64,000 nt of DNA from Prorocentrum cordatum (lineage: Eukaryota > Sar > Dinophyceae > Prorocentrales > Prorocentraceae): positions 131,741-195,740 of the forward strand of contig CAUYUJ010018629.1 of the NCBI GenBank assembly GCA_963575745.1, read 5' to 3'. Below are positions 9,955 through 19,654 of the stretch, piece by piece. A program made the position numbers and the translations under genes. The notes beneath the pieces are model-generated. The model saw only the letters and a program-made list of their open reading frames with translations, had not been told where the DNA came from and did not search any database. Position 1 is the first letter of the stretch, and every line of letters begins with the position of its first letter.

Positions 9955-10150
9955 TCCCCCCTCCTCTCTCCTGCCTCCCCTCCCACGCCCGCTCATCGTA
10001 CCTCCCGTCCTCCCTCTCGTTCCCTCGCCCCCACCCCCCCCCTCTCCCTCACCTCCATTCTCCTCATTATCCCCTCCCCCCCTCCCTCCCTCTCCCTCCA
10101 CCCCCTCCCTCCCCCCCCTCTCCCCCCTCCACCCTCCCTCCCTCCCTCTC
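9955..10150. repeat. Polypyrimidine tract (CCTCC/CTCCC)
   Basis: Low-complexity C/T-rich DNA; no gene. Confidence 0.9.
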
Positions 10151-10249
10151 TCTACAATTACTCAATATGAATACTACTCTCCCTCCTCTCCTGATGGCGT
10201 GCTGGGAGTGGCCGACCCCCCCCCCGCATACTGTTTTTTTACACGCAGG

Positions 10250-10440
10250 ATTCCCGGGAGTTGGGTTTTCGCCTGCGTTTTTTTCAAAATGCTGCTCTCG
10301 CTGAGGCGCCGGCCTCATTTCTGCTCCCGAATCGTTCCGAATCGTGCTCCCGCTGCAGCGTGGGCCTCATTTTCGGATCGGTGTTTGGCCTCCGTCGTTC
10401 AGGATGGCGTTCTCGCCCCAGCGCGGGCCTCTTTCTCGCG
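10250..10440 (-). repeat. Dispersed repeat R17, inverted copy
   Basis: In complement it matches the 3' part of 12588-12910 (GCGAGAGCGCCACTCC..., AATGAGG...). It includes an internal half-repeat of its GGCCTCATTT segment. Confidence 0.65.
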
Positions 10441-10464
10441 CGCCCATCCGCCCGCCACCACCGC

Positions 10465-10600
10465 GCCGCACCACCACCACCACCACCACCACCATCACCA
10501 CCACCACCACCACCACCACCACCACCACCACCACCACAACCACCAGCAGCACCAGCAGCACCAGCAGCACCAGCAGCACCAGCAGCACCAGCACAACCAC
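10465..10600. repeat. (CAC)n then (CAGCAC)n array
   Basis: About 22 CAC units followed by CAGCAGCAC-type hexamers. The poly-His, poly-Thr and poly-Pro frames are artefacts. Confidence 0.95.
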
Positions 10601-11293
10601 AACCACGCACACACGCACGCACGCACGCACGCGCACCACCACCCACTACGCACGCGCGCGCGGAGCCACAGGTCCGCTACGACACGCGTCCGCGGATAGA
10701 GAAAATCAACGCCATGGTAAGGGATGGGAGGGAGGGGTAGGACGTCAGATATGACGCGAGCGCACCTAGCTTGCCATCCTCCCCCTCTCCCTCCCCCTTC
10801 TGCTACTTCTCATCATCCCTCCCCTCCCCTTGAACATTCCCGTCTCCTCCTCTATCGTCCGCCTCCTGCTCCACCCTGCTAGAAAACATATAGCCTCAGT
10901 GGTCACAGCGTGAAGGCGCCTTTCGAGTTTGGGCGGGGCCAGAACAGGGGGCAGATGGCAGAGTAACACAGCAGGACGCGTGCGCAACAAACACTTGTTT
11001 GCCCGCAACGCTAACGATCGCTAAAGCGTTCGAGAGCTCGGACGTGCGCGCAAAACACACCACGGGCAGAAAAAACAGACAGGCGCACTGCTCGCTGGCA
11101 TAATTGGGCACCGATACCGCTACTCCACTCCACGGACCTCTCCTGGGGTGCATCCTGGCCAGAATCTCGAGGAGCTTCCAAACGTCGCGACGAGGACTCT
11201 TCAGGACAAGAAGCGGTATCGGTATATGTTCTTCCCTTGAATAACCACAGCCCGTAGCTCCTGGGAGAAGCTTTCGGCTCCAGAACATCAGCG
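10601..11293. other. Spacer with dispersed repeat at 11110-11215
   Basis: 11110-11215 (CACCGATACCGCTACTC..., CAGAATCTCGAGG...) matches 41238-41350 and 43987-44100. Nothing else is recognised. Confidence 0.5.
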
Positions 11294-11332
11294 CCGTCGT
11301 CGTCGTCGTCGTCGTTGTCTCGTCGTCGTCGA

Positions 11333-11373
<41 letters not shown>

Positions 11374-11583
11374 TGGTGGTGGTGGTGGTGGTGGTGGTGG
11401 TGGTGGTGGTGGTGGTGGTGGTGGTGGTGGTGATGGTGGTGGTGGTGGTGGTGGTGGTGGTGGTGGTGGTGGTGGTGGTGGTGGTGGTGGGGTGGTGGTG
11501 GTGGTGGTGGTGGTGGTGGTGGTGGTGGTGGTGGTGTGGCGGTGGTGGTGATGGTGGTGGTGGTGGTGGTGGTGGTGGTGGTG
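11294..11583. repeat. (GTC)n to (GTG)n array
   Basis: GTC units to about 11372, then nearly pure GTG to 11583. Confidence 0.97.
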
Positions 11584-11642
11584 GTCGTCATCCTTAGGAC
11601 GTCACGCCATTCGCAGTATTTGGGTCGCGGGCGGCCACGAAT

Positions 11643-11825
11643 GGGGCGTCCAAGAGGGGGGGGGGGCGCAAATCATGGCCGGCGGCATGTGCGCAGCCCA
11701 TGGGGGGGCCAGGGACGTCACGAAAGAAGAAGAGGCGCCACGACATCTGAGGGCATATCATGGCCCACGCCATGCTATTCTCCCCCCCCCCCTAGTCATC
11801 ACCCCTCCCTGGCCGCCCCCGACAT
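11643..11825. repeat. Dispersed repeat family 8, copy 1
   Basis: Contains GCGGCATGTGCGC, GGGGCCAGGGACGT, ATATCATGGCCCACGCCATG and a C-run followed by TAGTCATC. Second copy at 18773-18965. Confidence 0.8.
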
Positions 11826-11965
11826 TCGCAGCCTCTGGGGGACGGGGCGTCCCCGCAACGAAGGCGCGGCCGGGCCAGTCCCCCGACGCCAGCCCCTCGG
11901 GAGCAGCACGTCTCTGAGATGTGCGGGGGCGCGCTGCGGAGCCCGCGAGGAGGCCGGTTCGGGGG

Positions 11966-12036
11966 GAGGAGGAGGAGGAGGAGGAGGAGGAGGAGGAGGA
12001 GGAGGAGGAGGAGGAGGAAGAGGAGGAGGAGGAGTC
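11966..12036. repeat. (GGA)n array
   Basis: Pure GGA units. Confidence 0.95.
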
Positions 12037-12587
12037 GAGGAGGCCGGTCCAGACGAGGGGGCGGGGAGGCGCCGGGTGCGCTCGCGCCATGGCTGATGTC
12101 CTGAACTTGAGCGTGTCCTTCGAGGGCAAGTTCTGTTTCTGTGTTCAGGCCCAAGGCTCTGATGAAGGTCTGATTTGTGTCCGCGCTGGACCTCTGATGG
12201 AGCTCTGATTCAAGTCTGGGAAAGATGGGGGGGCGGGTTTAGGACCTGAACCCGCCCCTCCATGCTTTCCGTTCTCGGGGAGACGTAAGACTAGGGTACG
12301 GAGGCCTCGGGTTGGCCTGACGGGGCCATCGTGACAATGACGAGGCCCCGTCTGAAATTTGACGCGAGCTCCTGCTGCGGACATCCCACGAGAACTGGCC
12401 CCGTCAAAATCCAAGACGCGCTCGTCAAAAACTGTCAGCAAACCCTGAGTTCCGACTTAATCGAGTCTTACGTTTCCCCGACCTTCTCATTGCGCCGATC
12501 TGATCTGTTCTGTTCTCTATCCGCCAGCGCCTGTCGTAGTGGGCCTGGAATTCGGGAAAAGGCCCCATCGTGCTAGGCTCAGTCGGA
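12037..12587. other. Unassigned sequence
   Basis: A plus-strand ATG at 12090 opens a short frame (MADVLNLSVSFEGKFCF...) that stops at 12208. It includes a small TCTGATGAAGG/TCTGATT repeat and is not supported as a gene. Confidence 0.35.
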
Positions 12588-12910
12588 CAGGGGGAGCTGC
12601 GAACATTGGAGGAGGTGGCGGATGAGCAGGATGATGATCAGTAGAAAAAGGAGGAGCAGGATGAAGGAGGAGGACGATGACGAACAGCAGCAGCAGCAGC
12701 AGGATTTGGAGCGGAAGGAGCGGGATGAGCAGGAGGACCAGGAGAAGGCCGAGGAGGGGAAGGAAAGGGGGCGACAACGATGAGGATTCGGGCCCAGAAA
12801 AAAGGCCCGCGCTTGGGCGAGCGAGAGCGCCACTCCGAATGTCGGAAGCAGAGCACCGCTTCTGAAATGAGGACCTTGCCGCAGTGGGAGCGATATTTTG
12901 CGAGTATCGA
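12588..12910 (+). repeat. Dispersed repeat R17, copy 2
   Basis: Same order of motifs as 6246-6535: GGGGAGCTGCGAACATTGGA, GTGGCGGATGAGCAGGA, a CAGCAG run, GGAGGACCAGG, CCAGAAAA-GGCCCGCGCT and AATGAGG. Confidence 0.78.
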
Positions 12911-12939
12911 AAAATGTTGATTGGAAAAGCACATACGGT

Positions 12940-13105
12940 AGGAGCGTTGGACAAGGAACCCTTAGATAAGGAGCCCAGGGTCTGGAAGCCGGTGGAACTC
13001 CAATCGTGGACCCGCTATGGATATCATCGCTGCCCTCATCAGATAAGGAAGCCTCCAGGGTCTGCAGCCTCCTGGGCATACTCCTTATCCAACGCCCCAG
13101 CCGTA
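12940..13105. repeat. Inverted-repeat element with GGGGCGTTGGANAAGGA ends
   Basis: Left GGAGCGTTGGACAAGGA at about 12939 is complementary to TCCTTATCCAACGCCCC at about 13082. Inner arms share CAGGGTCTG. Confidence 0.65.
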
Positions 13106-13400
13106 AGAGAAACCTCGGACCAATCCTGTGCAAAAGACATACGCGGAGGAGGGCGCGCCACTCTCGGCACCTCTTCGGTGGAGAGAGGGGAATAGTATTC
13201 ATACTGTGAGTTGCGAAAGAGGTGGACGAGGAGGAGGAGGAGGAGCATGAGCATGAGCATGATCATATGACAGAGTCACAGGTGCCACATAACTAACACA
13301 TGCAACACATGCACCTTATAACACGCGTCTTGGGACGCCTGGATGCTTGCTCTGATTGGCTGAGGACCTGAGTTAGGCCACAGCCCTCGAGAGACACGCT

Positions 13401-13700
13401 CTAAGGGGTGAGCCTACGGAGGCATTGCTTACCCAATTTCAGGATCTGAATAGAACAAAAACTACCACAATCACGGCAATACCATAACTTGAATGGCCCG
13501 TGGAACTGCATATTATGGGATTCGTGAACCCCCCCCCCAGCTATATGGAGGGGGGCGTTGGGAGGTTTGAGCCACAATATTCCATTATGGCAGACAGGAT
13601 GAAAACAAGGGGTCCTCCTCCAGTCGACCAGGGTAGAGACAGAGGCCGAGCCTCCACACCTTGAACACCCTCGCCCCGTATCATCCAGACAGTGGGAGGT
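13401..13700 (-). CDS. Zinc-ribbon-like terminal ORF fragment
   Basis: The minus frame contains two CxxC pairs, CSRCGG... and WYCRDCGSFCS..., then KLGKQCLRRLTP and a stop at 13401. A CxxCG followed about 15 residues later by L-K-L-x-K-x-C resembles, from memory, a cysteine motif common in predicted dinoflagellate proteins. No domain name is assigned. It may be a terminal exon or a pseudogene fragment. Confidence 0.35.
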   Translation of the reverse strand, partial: TSHCLDDTGRGCSRCGGSASVSTLVDWRRTPCFHPVCHNGILWLKPPNAPLHIAGGGVHESHNMQFHGPFKLWYCRDCGSFCSIQILKLGKQCLRRLTP

Positions 13701-13765
13701 GAAGAAGAGGGAGCAAGCAGCAGCAGCAGGAGGGACCAGGATAGGGGAGGACGATGGTTTTTCAC

Positions 13766-13841
13766 GCGGAGCCTTCCCCTCCGCCGACATCGCATCCAGG
13801 GTGGCCCTGAGAACCCTCATCGTGACCAGCCTGGCCCGTCC
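13766..13841 (-). CDS. Candidate internal exon upstream of the zinc-ribbon fragment
   Basis: Bounded by a CGAG acceptor and a GT donor (CGC|GTGAAA) on the minus strand. Reads GRARLVTMRVLRATLDAMSAE..., which is protein-like with GC-rich third positions. Same strand as 13401-13700, so it could be an upstream exon of that gene. Confidence 0.4.
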
Positions 13842-14564
13842 CTCGTGAGGAGGAGGAGAGGAGGACGAGGACGAGGAGGAAGAGAAAGGAGGAGAGCCCT
13901 TGCAATCCAAGGGGGTCAGGATGAGGACGAGGAGGACGGAGTACGAGGACGAGGAGGACGAGGAAGAAGGAGGCGATCCGAGGGGCATCCGCCCCCGCGG
14001 CACGCAGCGCGACGCTCCTCAACACGGCGAGCCAGCCAGAGGGAAGGGATCCCCCCCAGGGCGGGCGGCTGAAGCCTCCGCGCGACCGACCGCCGCCGGC
14101 GCTCCCACTCGACGAGGCCCGGCGCCCCCCCCTCCCTTCCCGCGGGCTCCCTGCGACCCAAGAAAGAACTCTGCGCGAACCTCCGAGGAGTCACGCTCAT
14201 GCTCTTGTATCCTTCTGGGCCTCCTCAGGAATCAGGACTGCGGATTGTGCCACCGAAGCGCCCGAGGCCCTTGAAACCCCTCCCTCCCAGCAGCGCTGGC
14301 GGGAGGGGCGCAACAAAATATTCTCTGAGCCTCCTCCTGCTCCTCCTGCTCCTGCTCCCGCTGCTCCTGCTACTCGTCGTCCTCCTGCTCCTCCCCCTCA
14401 TCCGGATCCTGTCCCTGCGCCTGGTGCTCCTCCTGCTGCCCATGCGGCATCCGCGACCCCCACACCAGGCCTGTCCTATCGGCCTGGTGCCCACCAGGGG
14501 GCCCAGCGTGTGAGCGAGGGGCCTCTCCGACACCACACAGCCGAGGCCGTGGCACGCGGCAGCC
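13842..14564. other. GC-rich spacer with GGA and CCTGCTC runs
   Basis: Mostly low complexity. One minus-strand frame at 14225-14330 (LREYFVAPLPPALLGG..., stop at 14225) is protein-like but unsupported. Confidence 0.4.
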
Positions 14565-14897
14565 TGCCGCTGCTCCTGCTGCTGCTGCTCCTCATCATCA
14601 TCATTCTCCTACTATTCCTCTTCCTTCTCCTCATTCTGAGCGTTCATGCTCCTCCTCCTCCTCCTCCTCCTCCTACTCCTCCTCCACCTCCTCCACCTCC
14701 ACCTCCTCCTCCTCCTCGTCCTCGTCGTCGTCGTCGTCGTCAGCATCAGCATCATCAGCATCAGCATCATCATCAGCATCATCAGCATCCTCATCATCAT
14801 CACCACCATGATCATCACTTTCACCATCACCATCACCATCACCATGACCATCACCATGACCATCACCATCACCATCATCATCACCATCACCATTATG

Positions 14898-14961
<64 letters not shown>

Positions 14962-15392
14962 CCACCGCCACCACCACCACCATCACCATCATCATCAGCA
15001 GCAGCATCATCATCGTCATCATCATCATTATCATATCATCCTCATCCCCATCCTCATCGTCATCAGTATCCTCCTCCTCCTCATCATCATGATCGTCATC
15101 GTCATCAACAGCATCATCATCATAATCATCAGCACCAACATCAGCATCAGCATCATCAGCATCAGCATCATCAGCATCAGCATCATCTTCATCATCGTCT
15201 TCACCAGCATCATCATCCTCATCAGGCTTATCATTATCATCATCATCCTCATCATCATCCTCATTATCAGCTCATCCTAATCCTCATCACCACCACCAAC
15301 ATCATCAGCAGCATCCTCCTCCCAGTCGTCATCATCATGAGCATAATCAGCATCATCGTCATCATCAGCATCAGCATCATCGTCATAAGCAG

Positions 15393-15461
<69 letters not shown>

Positions 15462-15540
15462 GTTCAGCATGTTCATCATCATCGTCATCATCATACTTAT
15501 CATCATCATCGTCATCCTCACTCTCATTCTCGTTATCATC
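14565..15540. repeat. Large (CAT)n/(CATCAC)n/(CAGCAT)n array
   Basis: Nearly 1 kb of CAT-type triplets with CAC, CAG and CTC variants in blocks. Confidence 0.97.
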
Positions 15541-15552
15541 CTCATCCTCCTC

Positions 15553-15672
15553 CTTAGCGTCGGGCTGGGCCTTCAGCAAGAGTGGCTGCAACCCCTGGCC
15601 CGCGGGCTTCACGAATGCGTTGAACACCTCCCGCACCGCCGGGGGCACGTCGCTGTTCATCTTCATTTCGAC
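15553..15672 (-). CDS. Exon between CAT and TCC arrays, unknown protein
   Basis: Minus frame: EMKMNSDVPPAVREVFNAFV..., continuing ...GQGLQPLLLKAQPDAK and then an acidic E/D run encoded by the trinucleotide array. Good GC3 and balanced composition argue for real coding. An AG sits just upstream (15673-15674). Either an internal exon between two microsatellite-filled introns or the start of a protein with an acidic tail (ATG at 15666). Confidence 0.5.
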
Positions 15673-15689
15673 CTCGGCCCGGCCGATCC

Positions 15690-16140
15690 CTTATCCTCCT
15701 CCTCCTCCTCCTCCTCCTCCTCCTCCTCCTCACGCCTCCTCCTCCTCCCTCCTCCTCCTCCTCCTCCTCCTCCTCCTCCTCCTCCTCCTCCTCCTCCCTC
15801 CTCCTCCTCCTCTCCTCCTCCATCCCTTCCTCCTCCACCTTCTCATCCTCCTCATCCATCGTCCTCCTCCTCCTCCTCCTCCTCCTCCTCCTCCTCCTCC
15901 TCCTCCTCCTCCTCCTCCTCCTCCCCCTCCTCCTCCTCCATCCTCCTCCTCCTCCTCCTCCATCCTTTTCCTCCACCTCCTGCTCCTCCAGCCCTGCTCC
16001 TGCTCCTCCTCCCCCTCCTCCTCCTCCTCCTCCTCCTCCTCCCTCCTCCTCCTCCTCTTCCTCAATGTTCCTCCTTATCCTCCTCCTGATCCTTCCCCTC
16101 CTTCCCCTCCGCCTCCTCCTCCTCCTCCTCCTCCTCCTCC
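15690..16140. repeat. (TCC)n array
   Basis: About 450 bp of CCT triplets with a few interruptions (ATCC, TTCC). Confidence 0.97.
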
Positions 16141-16273
16141 TCCTCCTCATCATCATCATCATCATCATCACCATCACCATCACCATCATCCTCATCCTCA
16201 TCCTCATCATCATCACCACCACCACCACCACCATCGTCATCATCATCATCATCACCATCACCATCACCATCAC

Positions 16274-16305
<32 letters not shown>

Positions 16306-16407
16306 GCATCTGCATCAGCATCAGCATCAGCATCATCATCATCATCACCATCACCATCACCATCATCATCACCATCATCATCATCCTCAATCATCATCAT
16401 CCTCAAT

Positions 16408-16439
<32 letters not shown>

Positions 16440-16530
16440 GCATCATCATCATCATCATCATCATCATCATTATCATCATCAGCAGCATCATCATCGTCAT
16501 CATCATCAACACCATCATCCATCCATCATT
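16141..16530. repeat. (CAT)n/(CAC)n array
   Basis: CAT triplets with CAC-rich blocks at 16165-16230 and 16255-16280. Confidence 0.97.
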
Positions 16531-17243
16531 CGGCTCTTCTTAAGATCAGGGAGCATGGCTTTGGCAGAATCACGAACAAGGCAGCACGAGCTTAAGCTGT
16601 CAGAGGTCCGCGCCGCTTCCTTTGCAGATGTCTTAGTGATGGCGCTCTCTTGGGGGCCCCATGGGCCGTCGTCTTGGTGGCCACGGAGGCCCAAGAGGCC
16701 AGAATCACCGAAAAAGCCTAGGTCACATACATGCTATACACACGCGTGCATGTAACCCACTCGGCTTTTCGGCATTGAGCGTGTTCAAGACGGCTCCAAG
16801 AGACCTCTAATCCGCCACCGTGCCCTTGGCACGAAGTGGCGTGCCCCAAGGCTCACAACTGTGCTGCTGCTGCTGCTGCCGCATGCGAGGTTCGAGCTTC
16901 TTGAGGGTCTGGACCCCCGGTCTCCCAGGCGCTCTCGGGCGCTTCCGGGGGGGTCCACGTGGGCCTCTGGAACGGTCCCCTCGCTCAGGAGGGCCCCCCA
17001 GGCAGGCCAAGAGAGCCCCAGACGGACCGCGAGGGCACAGAATCGCCAACGGATCGCTCCAAGGCGCCCAAGATGGCCTCCAAAACCGGCCCAAGAGGCC
17101 TCCGAGACGCCGAAGAAGCCTCCAGGGGTATTACGTGCGCGCACAGTCGTGCCCGCAGCATCGATTGGACCCGCAGGGGCGGGGTCGCAAGTGGCCGCAG
17201 AGGACTCCTCCTCTCCTCGGACGGGGGGGCTTCTGATTCTGAC
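16531..17243. other. Unassigned sequence with CCAAGAGGCC motifs
   Basis: 16540-16660 has protein-like frames on both strands, the better being minus (ESAITKTSAKEAARTSDS...). 16890-17140 is rich in CCAAGAGGCC-type 12-mers as in 29300-29560. Confidence 0.35.
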
Positions 17244-17288
17244 CTCGCACTCGTCGTCGCAGTTGACCTCGGTAAAACTCAGCCGGCC
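17244..17288 (-). CDS. Candidate 45-nt exon
   Basis: Between a CGCCAG acceptor and a GAG|GTCAGA donor the minus strand reads GRLSFTEVNCDDECE, a whole number of codons. Upstream (17320-17395) another minus-strand run, RHQQALGRAKRGEEG..., is protein-like. Family unknown. Confidence 0.35.
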
Positions 17289-17399
17289 CTGGCGGCGCCG
17301 CGCGCGTCGCACCGCTGGCCGCGCCTGTCCTCATCACCATCACCCCTTCCTCGCCCCGCTTCGCCCTGCCGAGAGCCTGCTGGTGCCTGGCGACGCAGG

Positions 17400-17825
17400 A
17401 GGGAGGAGGAGGAGGAGGAGAAGGAGGAGGAGGAGGAGGATGAGGAGGACGAGAACGAGGACGAGGAGGAGAGGGAGGAGGAGAGGAAGGAGGAGGAGGA
17501 GGAGGAGGAGGAGGAGGAGGAGGAGGAGGAGGAGGAGGAGGAGGAGGAGGAGAGGAAGGAGGAGGAGGAGGAGGAGGAGGAGGAAGGAGAGGAGGAGAGG
17601 AGGAGAGGAGGGAGGAGGAGGAGAGGAGGAGGAGGAGGAGGGAGGAGAGGAGGAGGAGGAGGAGGAGAGGAGAGGAGGAGGAGGAAGGAGGAGGAGGATG
17701 AGGAGGAGGAGGAGGAGGAGGAGGAGGAGGAGGAGGAGAGGAGGAGGAGGAGGAGGAGGAGGAGGAGGAGGAGGAGGAGGAGGAGGAGGGAGACGAGGAC
17801 GAGGAGGAGGAGGAGGAGGAGGAGG
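17400..17825. repeat. (GGA)n array
   Basis: About 425 bp of GGA/GGAG units, with GAC variants near 17445-17470. Confidence 0.97.
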
Positions 17826-17862
17826 TCTCGCAGGCATGCGTCGGTTCGGACGAGAGGGGTAG

Positions 17863-17979
17863 CCAAGCGCGGCTACGCGAACCGGCTCGCGCAGCTGCTC
17901 TCCCGGGAGCCCGCCGGCGCAGGGAGGCCGGCGCCTGTGCCTCGAGGCACGGCGCCCGACGGCGGGGCCGAAAGCTGCT
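17863..17979 (+). CDS. Candidate exon, unknown protein
   Basis: After TAG (17860-17862) the plus frame reads AKRGYANRLAQLLSREPAGA... to ...GGAESCCR with strong GC3 and a GC donor (CAG|GCACC). Followed by a short (GAC)n run at 18020-18060. Confidence 0.35.
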
Positions 17980-18441
17980 GCAGGCACCTGGGGGTCTCTC
18001 TCTCGACGATGGCGACGCCGACGACGCCGACGACGACGACGACGACAACGACGACGGTGGCGTCACCTGGGGGTCTCTCCCCCCCTCGTCTCCCCCTTTG
18101 CTTCTGTTCGTGGCGCGCGTGCCAAGCCCCGTGAGGTGCACGCTTCAAGAACGTGAGGCTACAGCGCTACTCCGGAAACTGATATGCGAAGCGGAGGGAG
18201 GAAGCGGGAGGAAGCAGGAGGGAGGCAGGAAAGTCTCTAAGCCCTCGTCGAGTGCCACTGCTTCGGCCTCGAAATCGCTTTGCTTTTCACCTCTTTCGAT
18301 CCGACCTGAATGTGTGATGCGAGCGTCCGCGGCGTCTGCCTGTGAGCGCCCCTACCGCACTCCCTTTTGCAACTGAAGTTGCCGGGAGCGGCGTCCTAGT
18401 CACGTCCGCTGATGCGGAGGGTGCAAGTGAATTGGGGCCTA
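17980..18441. other. Unassigned sequence
   Basis: Short (GAC)n run at 18020-18060. Nothing else recognised. Confidence 0.4.
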
Positions 18442-18616
18442 CAGTCGAGGCGTTGACCTAAGGAACCCTAAATAACAAACGAGGCCCCTTTTTCCCATCA
18501 GTGAAGGTTCGATTTCCCATCGAAAACCTGAGGAAAACCTAGGGCAAGCTGTGAAACAATCAGGAACACGGAGCCCCTCCCCAACGAAAAGGGTTCCTTC
18601 TTCAGGGCCCCGACTG
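18442..18616. mobile_element. MITE family 4, copy 1
   Basis: 175 bp flanked by TA on both sides (18440-41, 18617-18). Ends CAGTCGAGGCGTTGACCTAAG and complement CTTCAGGGCCCCGACTG. Second copy at 43808-43983. Confidence 0.85.
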
Positions 18617-18772
18617 TATGCCGCTTCAGTGCGGGGGATGGAATGACACGGCGTGGACACCTCTCCGCCCTCCTGGGAGAGCGAGCCGATGGCGTCGCCA
18701 CCTCTCCGTGCCGATGGGGCGGCCCCCGGCACGTGCGCGGGCCCTGCTTCAGGAGCTCATGCCTCGGGAGCG

Positions 18773-18965
18773 GTCAAGAGGGGGGTGTCCAAGAGGGGGG
18801 GGTGCAAATCATGACCAGCGGCATGTGCGCGGCCCAGCCGGGGGGCCAGGGACGTAAACAAGAATAGGCGCCATGAAATCTGGGGAAATATCATGGCCCA
18901 CGCCATGATATCCACCCCCCCCTAGTCATCCCCCCCCCTCTTTTCCGCCCCCGAATGCCCAACAA
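18773..18965. repeat. Dispersed repeat family 8, copy 2
   Basis: Same motif order as 11643-11825, including GGCATGTGCGCGGCCCAG and ATATCATGGCCCACGCCATG. Confidence 0.8.
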
Positions 18966-19654
18966 GGAGGAACACGCTGTCACAGTATGGCTGGTTGACG
19001 ATGTTTGTGCAAGCGTGTGGAAATTCGTCAAGGACGGCCAGTGAAGCCGAAGACTCCGGCGACAGCAAGGTGTTCAACTGTGGCGATGAGCTGTCCTTAG
19101 ATTCGCACCGGAAGACGCCTCGCTACTGGACGGCTGGGAAAAGCCGAAACACCAGCAATCCTCGAAGTCCAGCAGCCCTCTAGGCGGAGGTGATGCACGG
19201 CGTTGCCTCTCCAACCCGCATTCTTCCCCTTCAGGAAAGGGTCTACCCCTCCCCATCCCCCCCCCCCTGGACCTGGACGGGAGATTCGGCGAGGCGTTGG
19301 AGTGTCCAAGATGGCCTCGGCGAAAAAACTAACATCATCGACTCCCCAAACAATGCTTGCACCCAAGGGGCTTGTAGTTCAACTCTACGGAACTGGGCCG
19401 GCGTGGCGGTCTGGCGGCTGTTGTCGCCGTCGAAGCCCCGCCGCCGACTCGTCGCCGCCTATCGTTTGGGCCGGTGTGGCGGTTTGGCGGCTATGTTGTC
19501 GCAGTCGCCGTCCCTTCGCCGCCTCGTCCCGCCCGTCGTCTTGGAAGGCGTGGCTGTCTGGTGGTTATTTTGTCGCCGTCGCCGCCCCGTCGCCGCCTCG
19601 TCGCCGCCCGTCTCCGCCGCTGGAGTCTTTTGGGGATCTACTACCCCCCCCAGG
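18966..19654. other. Unassigned sequence
   Basis: 19385-19625 has a CGTCGCCGCC/GTGGCGGTNTGGCGG short repeat. No supported gene. Confidence 0.4.

Noticed and set aside
14510-16543. Long poly-His, poly-Ile, poly-Ser, poly-Met and poly-Pro ORFs
   Set aside because: Direct translations of CAT and TCC triplet arrays in every frame.
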